Assembly: GCA_002358875.1 (NCBI GenBank)
Contig: DEPS01000131.1
Location: forward strand, 1-10,116
Length of the DNA stretch: 10,116 bases
Source: Lachnospiraceae bacterium UBA3386
Lineage (GTDB): Bacteria; Bacillota; Clostridia; Lachnospirales; Lachnospiraceae
Direction: 5' to 3'
Shown here: piece by piece, positions 6,701 through 10,116 of the stretch
How positions within the stretch are numbered: the first letter of the stretch is position 1
Layout: each line of letters starts with the position of its first letter
Position numbers and translations under genes: made by a program
Notes under the pieces: model-generated
What the model saw: the letters and a program-made list of their open reading frames with translations, nothing else
What the model was told of the DNA's origin: nothing
Databases searched by the model: none

Positions 6701-7539
6701 AAGCAGGTGACGCCGATCAGGACCTCTTTGGCAAGAAGGCGGACCTCCTCCGGATTGTTGGACATATAGTTGACGTACTCACGCAGGTTCCGGTTGTGGG
6801 TGACCACGATCCTTCGCTCTATGCGCCGAAGGACCGTCGTCTGCTTGTAATAGGAGTAGTTGACGTTGGTCACGTTCTTCAGGATCGAGAAGACCTGGCT
6901 CATCAGGTCGCCGTCCGAGAGCTGGAGCCGCTCGCCGGCATCCGCGATGGACCGGGAGATGTGGGCCATCTCGCGGGCGATGCTGTCCGGATTGAGGATC
7001 AGGTCGGCGAAGCCCGTCGCGATGGCGCTGCGGGGCATGCCGTCGAACTTGGCGCTCTCCGGGGCCTGCACGATGATCAGGCCGTTCCGGTCCTTGATGG
7101 AGCGGATCCCGTTCGTCCCGTCAGAACCCGTGCCGGAGAGGATGATAGCGACCGCCCGGTTCTCGTAGTCTCTGGCCAGCGACCTGAAAAAGATATCAAT
7201 CGGGTGATTGATGTGCTGATGGTTGTACTCGCTAAGGTGCAGCACGTCCTGCTCGATTTCCATATTGTAGCGGGGAGGCAGCATGTAGACGGTATTTTTG
7301 CGCACATGTATCCCGTCCTTCGCCTCCAGGACCGGCATGGTCGTGTACTTTCCCAGGATATCCGCCAGCAGGCTCCTGTGGTCAGGCGAAAGATGCTGGA
7401 TGATCACAAAGGCCATACCTGTATCCGTCGGCAGAAACGTCAGAAACTGCTGCAGGGCTTCCAGACCTCCGGCGGAGGAACCAATCCCGACTACACAGCC
7501 CGGCGCCTCGGTATTTTTCTTTTTCTCATCAAATTTCAT
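3745..7539 (-). CDS. CheB-CheR-PAS hybrid histidine kinase with C-terminal receiver
   Basis: This 1264-residue cytosolic protein is a chain of signalling modules. CheB methylesterase (about 15-190) keeps the Ser22 (GSSAGG), His49 (QHLSPDH) and Asp140 (SGTGSDG) triad. CheR methyltransferase (about 210-475) keeps the SAM motif GCSTGEEAYS (314-323) and CRNLLIYF (416-423). A PAS-like domain (about 520-625) follows, then a coiled coil of NEELQS heptads (673-714) and a second PAS (about 730-858) with an Ala/Gly/Glu-rich insert. HisKA has His894 (SHDMRTPL). The ATPase has N box NLLSNAVKF (1008-1016), DTGRG and GTGLG. The receiver has Glu1143/Asp1144, phospho-acceptor Asp1190, Thr1222 and Lys1244. 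There is no TM helix and no DNA-binding output. I chose ATG 7539 because GGGAAGGAAATC precedes it; the frame also offers TTG at 7560 without such a site. It overlaps the kinase-like gene upstream by 11 bases, suggesting coupled translation. Known CheB/CheR pairs modify chemoreceptors; the target here is unknown. Confidence 0.95.
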   Translation of the reverse strand: MKFDEKKKNTEAPGCVVGIGSSAGGLEALQQFLTFLPTDTGMAFVIIQHLSPDHRSLLADILGKYTTMPVLEAKDGIHVRKNTVYMLPPRYNMEIEQDVLHLSEYNHQHINHPIDIFFRSLARDYENRAVAIILSGTGSDGTNGIRSIKDRNGLIIVQAPESAKFDGMPRSAIATGFADLILNPDSIAREMAHISRSIADAGERLQLSDGDLMSQVFSILKNVTNVNYSYYKQTTVLRRIERRIVVTHNRNLREYVNYMSNNPEEVRLLAKEVLIGVTCFFRDPDYFDILKERVVKDLLKSHRASDQIRVWVAGCSTGEEAYSIAILFAEAMDELGLRRDIKIFATDLDGDSIAVAGRGIYGDSILEDVTVPRLSRFFTKKGNRYAVNHDIRKMIVFAQHNVFQDPPFGRLDLVSCRNLLIYFQNILQRNLFAIFHMVLNDGGYLFLGRSESVIDYDDVFRSFCPNEKIFVHNSAGRTPSHEHITYSLQGIESQLMPQHYRGEGYESDNTGRDGELDTRALELLMPSCVLVNEKNELCHSYGKCSDFITIPVGNVTLDIFSLIRADLRIVVSKALKESREKQTLVAYDRVPVRIGEQAEYISLVAQPITDRLGVDTGVTAIAFLRTAQHVQEPVDMEHYNVDTAAAQRIADLEKELHVSQDNLSHTVTELESVNAELQAANEELLTANEELQSSNEELQSVNEELYTVNSEYQSKVGELASVNDDMANFLATTLVGIVMVDRRLNVRKFTEYIADEFSVAEHDVGRSLRYIAYHFATIDIIALCHQVLQTMQPLEMACASVAGKTYLVRIAPYRTHEKKVYNQGAAPEEGGSTEADQAAAGGRGAECVSGLVLTFIDTTQQIDDQQQIEEMGRALRAAVKSGQEKEAFLSHMSHDMRTPLTAIKGLVQLSMKEEGVPDAVRDNLDKVLSSTNYLTSLIDEVLETSRINAGKVVSVSSPVREREVIEEAVAIIGQKAASAGLTLKTRIDGCENRVVMMDAEHVTRIIVNLLSNAVKFTPSGGRVDFEASVHYSDHHASHTYTVRDTGRGISETFQKKMFMPFEQEVPGDMDLRDGTGLGLYICKNLVDLLGGTITCHSRIGHGTTFIVSIEYDLATPEQIRSLSRRSTTIEDRMLYGKNVLVAEDNHLNAEVIMKILETRGVHAELARDGEEAVEMFKKSGPYHYQAILMDVMMPIMDGVEAAHMIRAGSLQDAGTIPIIALTADVDPENEKRCLTAGMNACLSKPIDTDALFTLLYREILRAEG
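5398..5523 (-). repeat. Tandem 21-bp repeats encoding NEEL heptads
   Basis: Six 7-residue units of the form (V/A/S)NEELQ(S/T/A) are encoded in tandem, with degenerate 21-bp DNA periodicity. They form a signalling coiled coil between the two PAS regions of the hybrid kinase. Repeated heptads like this are typical of CheB-CheR-PAS proteins and probably set the helical register that passes signals to the HisKA dimer. Slippage here would add or remove whole heptads without shifting frame. Confidence 0.85.
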
Positions 7540-8065
7540 GATTTCCTTCCCTTTCTCCAACTGCCCGCAGGGTCCTTATGATCCTCGCCGTGACAGCCTC
7601 GATCCCGCCGCTTCCTTCGCGGACGATCAGGTCCGCGTATTTTTCATACAGTCCGCACCGTTCATCGTACAGTTCCCGCAGAGTCTGGCCTTCCCGCAGC
7701 GTTACGCCGCGCCTCCGTATATTATGCAGCCGCTTTTCGATGATTTCGTAGTCCACCTGCAGATAGATGACAGCTCCGATCTCCCTCAGGTGCCGCATCG
7801 CCTCTTCCCCGTAGACCGCGCTCCCGCCCGTCGCTATGACACTGCGCCTTGCGGTGATCGACGCGTTCACTTCATTTTCGACTGCAAGAAAGCCGTCTAT
7901 ACCCTTTTCCTCTATGATCTGGGAGAGCCTTTTGCCCTCGCGCCTCTGGATGAGCAGGTCAGAATCGATGAAATCATATCCGATCACCTTTGCAAGAACC
8001 ACACCGATCGTGCTCTTCCCCGAAGCCGGCATCCCGATCAGGATCAGGTTGTCCTTTTTTTTCAT
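7529..8065 (-). CDS. Shikimate kinase-like P-loop kinase (divergent AroK family)
   Basis: The 178-residue protein is the size and shape of shikimate kinase, which phosphorylates shikimate with ATP in the aromatic amino acid pathway. Walker A is GMPASGKST (11-19), the acidic substrate/Mg motif is DSD (34-36), and the end has a C-terminal Arg in DERCGLYEKYAD (Arg136) like the family's R-x-x-x-Y. Two hallmark substrate residues differ: the FR of FRxxE is FL (Leu60), and the GGG loop is GGS (80-82). The lid reads RRRGVTLREGQT rather than RPLL. It could therefore be a shikimate kinase paralog acting on another small molecule. No other aro gene is nearby. It is first in a transcript from the 8125-8153 promoter. 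TGAGG lies 8-9 nt before the ATG, and the hybrid kinase gene overlaps its last codons. Fold: sure. Substrate: open. Confidence 0.8.
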   Translation of the reverse strand: MKKKDNLILIGMPASGKSTIGVVLAKVIGYDFIDSDLLIQRREGKRLSQIIEEKGIDGFLAVENEVNASITARRSVIATGGSAVYGEEAMRHLREIGAVIYLQVDYEIIEKRLHNIRRRGVTLREGQTLRELYDERCGLYEKYADLIVREGSGGIEAVTARIIRTLRAVGEREGNHEI

Positions 8066-8124
8066 GCGGAAACCTCAATATATGTAAAAAACTGCCAGTG
8101 CTTTCTTTGATCCGTATAAACCTT

Positions 8125-8153
8125 AGTATAAGACTCTACCGCATCAGATACAA
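8125..8153 (-). promoter_or_regulatory. Sigma-A-type promoter for the kinase-like / CheBR hybrid kinase operon
   Basis: On the minus strand TTGTAT (8153 down to 8148) is followed, after exactly 17 bases, by TATACT (8130 down to 8125). Both hexamers are close to consensus and the spacing is optimal. Transcription would begin near 8118 and leave a leader of about 53 nt before the ATG at 8065. Confidence 0.65.
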
Positions 8154-8240
8154 GTTTTAACCCCGAAAATGTCACTGTCTTTGCTCTCTTTGAGGCTTCT
8201 GTTATGGTTTTTCAGATAATCTCTTTTTCATGTAATCATG

Positions 8241-8270
8241 TTGTTCATACAGTCAACAAGGTCTGAACAA
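8241..8270. promoter_or_regulatory. Inverted repeat, possible operator
   Basis: TTGTTCA (8241-8247) and TGAACAA (8264-8270) form a perfect 7-bp inverted repeat with a 16-base spacer. It sits about 40 bases upstream of the wecE -10 element, where an activator or repressor dimer could bind. The centre-to-centre distance of 23 bases is close to two helical turns. No T-run follows, so it is not a terminator. No regulator family can be named. Confidence 0.3.
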
Positions 8271-8307
8271 GTAACTGCATTGTTTTGTTTCTTTCGTCCT
8301 GAAGTCG

Positions 8308-8316
8308 TGTTATACT
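8308..8316 (+). promoter_or_regulatory. Extended -10 promoter of wecE
   Basis: TGTTATACT is a near-perfect extended -10 element (TGn plus TATACT). The -35 region is T-rich and poor in consensus, which such promoters tolerate. Transcription should start near 8323. That places the frame's upstream ATG at 8317 before the transcript and supports the ATG at 8374 as the true start. Confidence 0.6.
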
Positions 8317-8358
8317 ATGATATGCGGTCATAAAGACTATCCGCAGAATCACACGGAC

Positions 8359-8365
8359 AAGGAGG
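8359..8365 (+). promoter_or_regulatory. Strong ribosome binding site that decides the wecE start
   Basis: AAGGAGG lies 8 bases before the ATG at 8374. No comparable site precedes the in-frame ATG at 8317. Confidence 0.85.
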
Positions 8366-8373
8366 CCCTTTCC

Positions 8374-9510
8374 ATGATTTCTTTCAATGTACCTCCGTTC
8401 ATAGGAACGGAACTCGACTATGTAAAACAGGCGATCGACGCCCATAAAATCTGCGGCGACGGGCAGTTCACAAAAAAATGCCACGCCTTTATCGAAGAGC
8501 GCTTCGGCGCGCAGAAGGCGCTTTTGACGACCAGCGGCACGACGGCTCTGGAAATGGCGGCCATCCTCTGCGGGCTGAAAAAGGGCGATGAGGTCATCGT
8601 TCCCAGCTTTACTTTTTCCAGCACAGCCACATCCATTGTCCTTACCGGGGCAACGCCGGTCTTCGTGGATATCCGTCCGGACACCATGAACCTGGACGAA
8701 AAGAAGATAGAGGCCGCCATCACGGACAAAACGAAAGCGATCATGGCCGTACACTACGCGGGCGTTGCCTGTGAGATGGACACAATCCTGGAAATCGCCG
8801 CCCGGCACGGCCTCAAGGTCATCGAGGACGCCGCTCAGGGCGTGATGTCGTCTTATAAAGGGCGCTCTCTGGGCACCATCGGCGACTTCGGCTGCTACTC
8901 CTTCCATGAGACCAAAAACTACTCCATGGGCGAGGGCGGCGCGCTTGTCATACACAATGCAAAGGACAACGACGCCGCGGAAATCCTGCGCGAGAAGGGG
9001 ACCAACCGGGCCCGCTTCTTCCGCGGCCAGGTGGACAAATACACCTGGGTGGACTACGGCTCCAGCTATCTCCCCAGCGACATGAACGCGGCCTATCTCT
9101 GGGCCCAGCTTCTGGAAGCGGATAAGATCAACGACAGCCGCCTCGCCATCTGGAATACCTACAAAGAGGCCTTTGCCTCCCTGGCCGCAGCCGGCCGCAT
9201 TGAGGTCCCCTTCATTCCGGACGGATGCGTCCACAACGCCCATATGTACTACATAAAGCTCCGGGATCTGGCGGACCGCACTGCCTTTATCGATTATCTC
9301 AAGAAGAGGGGCATCGTCGCCGTCTTCCACTACATCCCGCTCCACAGCGCCCCCGCGGGCCTGCGCTTTGGCCGCTTCCACGGCGAAGACGAATATACCA
9401 CCCGCGAGAGCGACCGCCTGGTGCGCCTGCCTCTCTACTACGGGCTGACGCAGGAGGATCAGGCATACGTCATCTCCACCGCGCTGGAATATTTCCGGGA
9501 GAATCCCTGA
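8374..9510 (+). CDS. wecE: dTDP-4-amino-4,6-dideoxygalactose transaminase
   Basis: This PLP enzyme transfers the amino group of glutamate to dTDP-4-keto-6-deoxyglucose, making dTDP-4-amino-4,6-dideoxygalactose (the Fuc4NAc precursor in enterobacteria). The 378-residue protein follows enterobacterial WecE (RffA, about 376 aa) almost along its length. Examples are the N-terminus ISFNVPPFIGTELDY, CGDGQFTKKC, the nucleotide-sugar/PLP segment VHYAGVACEMDT (126-137), EDAAQGVMSSYKG (151-163), the Schiff-base Lys181 in FHETKNYSMGEGG, REKGTNRARFFRGQVDKYTW, and FHYIPLHSAPAG near the C-terminus. I chose ATG 8374 over 8317 because the family's N-terminus begins there, AAGGAGG precedes it, and the promoter -10 lies at 8308-8316. 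It heads a plus-strand glycan transcript with the downstream glycosyltransferase, now interrupted by toxin-antitoxin remnants. GC-rich third positions match the neighbours. Confidence 0.95.
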   Translation: MISFNVPPFIGTELDYVKQAIDAHKICGDGQFTKKCHAFIEERFGAQKALLTTSGTTALEMAAILCGLKKGDEVIVPSFTFSSTATSIVLTGATPVFVDIRPDTMNLDEKKIEAAITDKTKAIMAVHYAGVACEMDTILEIAARHGLKVIEDAAQGVMSSYKGRSLGTIGDFGCYSFHETKNYSMGEGGALVIHNAKDNDAAEILREKGTNRARFFRGQVDKYTWVDYGSSYLPSDMNAAYLWAQLLEADKINDSRLAIWNTYKEAFASLAAAGRIEVPFIPDGCVHNAHMYYIKLRDLADRTAFIDYLKKRGIVAVFHYIPLHSAPAGLRFGRFHGEDEYTTRESDRLVRLPLYYGLTQEDQAYVISTALEYFRENP

Positions 9511-9603
9511 TACGGGGGACGGGGACGCCGTTTTATGATTCAGGGTCTTTTATTTTCTTGACACTCCCTATTATCGAATGAATACCGGAAGGGAGGTTTT
9601 CTC
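9511..9603 (+). other. Junction between wecE and the AT-rich toxin-antitoxin patch
   Basis: Base composition changes sharply here. A G-rich string, ACGGGGGACGGGGACG (9512-9527), follows the wecE stop and then gives way to A/T-rich DNA. TTGACA occurs at 9558-9563, but a -10 at proper spacing would place the start inside the ribosome binding site GGAAGGGAGG (9587-9596) of the next gene. The G-rich string is a plausible scar or edge of an inserted segment. Confidence 0.4.
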
Positions 9604-9870
9604 ATGTGCCAGATTGCTATTTCAATACCAAATGAAGTACTTTATGATACTCGAATGAGTATGGATGAAACAATCGCTTTTGCAAAGCGTACCGTTGCCC
9701 TGGGGTATTACACCCAAAGTGGTGTTTCCCTTGGATATTGTGCTCAGATTGCCGGAATGTCCAAGCTTGAATTTATAAGATTTCTCGGTTCTCAGGGTAT
9801 TTCTATTTTTCACTTCGACAATGAAGACGAATTCCTAAAGGAGCTGGATAATGCTAAAGGTCATTTCTAA
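9604..9870 (+). CDS. UPF0175 family protein, antitoxin-like
   Basis: The 88-residue protein shows the UPF0175 pattern: an N-terminal ISIPNEVL strand/start, a helix ending MSMDETIAFAKRTVALGYY (18-36), then SGVSLGYCAQIAGMSKLEFIRFLGSQGI (39-66), a predicted helix-turn-helix-like segment, and an acidic end. Members are commonly encoded just before a PIN-like DUF3368 toxin and are thought to be its antitoxin, with a DNA-binding autoregulatory role inferred. Here the toxin partner begins inside its last codons but is cut short. GGAAGGGAGG ends 7 nt before the ATG, a strong site. Codon use is much more A/T-rich than wecE before it, which points to recent acquisition. The family is well supported; a working antitoxin role is not, since the toxin is broken. 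Confidence 0.82.
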   Translation: MCQIAISIPNEVLYDTRMSMDETIAFAKRTVALGYYTQSGVSLGYCAQIAGMSKLEFIRFLGSQGISIFHFDNEDEFLKELDNAKGHF

Positions 9871-9970
9871 CACAACTCCTGTCATAGCACTTGCGGATAT
9901 CGGACAGCTTGATTTGCTTCGCAAACTCTATGGCAAAATCATTATTCCGACTGCTGTTATGGAAGAATAA
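9851..9970 (+). pseudogene. Truncated PIN-like (DUF3368) toxin, N-terminal remnant
   Basis: An ATG overlapping the last 20 bases of the antitoxin-like gene opens a 39-codon frame, MLKVISNTTPVIALADIGQ..., continuing LDLLRKLYGKIIIPTAVMEE and then TAA. This matches the start of DUF3368 proteins (VxSNTTPxIALAxIGxLDLLxxLYGxIIIPxAVxxE), which are normally about 150 residues. The acidic residues needed for a PIN-type nuclease further along are gone. The overlap with the preceding gene is typical for this module. After the stop, the same frame runs without another stop into the glycosyltransferase ATG at 9998, so the break is a deletion or recombination junction near 9968-9997, not a point mutation within a longer gene. 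It is probably non-functional. Confidence 0.75.
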
Positions 9971-9997
9971 AAAACACAAATTGCAGAGAAAAAACGT

Positions 9998-10116
9998 ATG
10001 ACAGAAAAAAAACCTGCTTCTCAGACCTCTGAGAAGAAAATCATCAGCTTCATTATCCCCTGCTACCACAGCGAGGGCTCGGTCGGGCTTGTCATCGACG
10101 AGATCCGCGAGGTCGT
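9998..10116 (+). CDS. Family 2 glycosyltransferase, N-terminus (runs off the window)
   Basis: The frame from ATG 9998 is open to the right edge (39 codons plus 2 bases). After a Lys-rich start of about 14 residues it reads IISFIIPCYHSEGSVGLVIDEI, the first beta-strand and nucleotide-binding start of GT2 enzymes such as DPM1-like or polyprenyl-phosphate glycosyltransferases. The donor and acceptor cannot be told. Its location after wecE suggests it helps build a glycan or lipid-linked sugar containing the amino sugar. The ribosome binding site is weak (AGAG about 9 nt upstream), perhaps because the toxin-antitoxin insertion replaced the native leader. GC content rises again from about 10060. 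An 8-bp hairpin lies in its first codons (10017-10036). Confidence 0.8.
   Translation, partial: MTEKKPASQTSEKKIISFIIPCYHSEGSVGLVIDEIREV
10017..10036 (+). repeat. Small perfect hairpin inside the glycosyltransferase start
   Basis: CTTCTCAG and CTGAGAAG form an 8-bp stem with loop ACCT, covering codons 7-13 of the glycosyltransferase. No T-run follows. It could lower translation initiation or simply reflect the local sequence. Confidence 0.5.

Larger units (their letters stand above)
8066..8373. other. Divergent intergenic region between the kinase operon and wecE
   Basis: This 308-base A/T-rich stretch separates two diverging transcripts and holds no convincing gene. It contains the minus-strand promoter at 8125-8153, a 7-bp inverted repeat at 8241-8270, the plus-strand extended -10 at 8308-8316 and the wecE ribosome binding site at 8359-8365. 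The middle (about 8160-8240) shows nothing I can name. Confidence 0.7.

Noticed and set aside
7540..7560. Upstream TTG start for the hybrid kinase
   Set aside because: The bases between 7560 and 7540 are the purine-rich ribosome binding site of the ATG at 7539, so they are leader and not codons.
6796..7581. Plus-strand open frames opposite the CheB/CheR part of the hybrid kinase
   Set aside because: They are shadows of the conserved minus-strand gene with no start signals or family motifs.
8245..9381. Long minus-strand open frame opposite wecE (378 codons)
   Set aside because: It lies over a clearly conserved WecE. The product has no recognisable motif, and GC-rich third positions explain the lack of stops.
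9558..9586. TTGACA-based promoter for the antitoxin-like gene
   Set aside because: With 17-base spacing the -10 would be AATACC, a poor match, and transcription would start inside the ribosome binding site.

Overview
The window looks like chromosomal DNA from a moderately GC-rich member of the Bacillota (Clostridia, probably Lachnospiraceae-like). This is an inference. It rests on purine-rich GGAGG-type ribosome binding sites before most genes, consensus sigma-A-like promoters, and protein families common in that group (the C_GCAxxG_C_C Cys-rich family, a stand-alone FakA-type domain, a membrane-bound FtsH). No rRNA, tRNA, CRISPR array or intact insertion sequence is visible.

Layout. Positions 1-8065 are read almost entirely on the minus strand. 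From right to left they hold a shikimate-kinase-like P-loop kinase (7529-8065) and, overlapping its end by 11 bases, a very large CheB-CheR-PAS-histidine kinase-receiver fusion (3745-7539). Next come ftsH (1624-3501), a Cys-rich redox-family protein (1125-1523), a lone FakA middle-type domain (728-1000) and a CinA C-terminal/PncC-type NMN deamidase (121-645). The block closes at a strong bidirectional hairpin terminator (83-116). A converging gene may end just inside the left edge.

A 308-base intergenic region (8066-8373) contains divergent promoters. To its right the plus strand carries wecE (rffA), a sugar-nucleotide transaminase (8374-9510), and at the right edge the start of a family 2 glycosyltransferase (9998 onward). 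These probably form a surface-glycan operon. Between them lies an AT-rich patch with a UPF0175 antitoxin-like gene (9604-9870) and only the first 39 codons of its usual PIN-like (DUF3368) toxin partner (9851-9970). This is a decayed toxin-antitoxin module that appears to have landed in the glycan operon.

Most notable points: (1) the single-chain CheB-CheR-kinase-receiver protein with all catalytic motifs intact, translationally coupled to a small kinase whose shikimate-binding residues are partly missing; (2) the orphan FakA middle domain, in which the position expected to be a zinc-binding Cys is Asp; (3) the broken toxin whose frame runs directly into the glycosyltransferase; (4) an 11+5 bp interrupted palindrome flanked by CGTTAC direct repeats. 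None is clearly a wholly new system. The kinase pair and the orphan domain have the most open biology.
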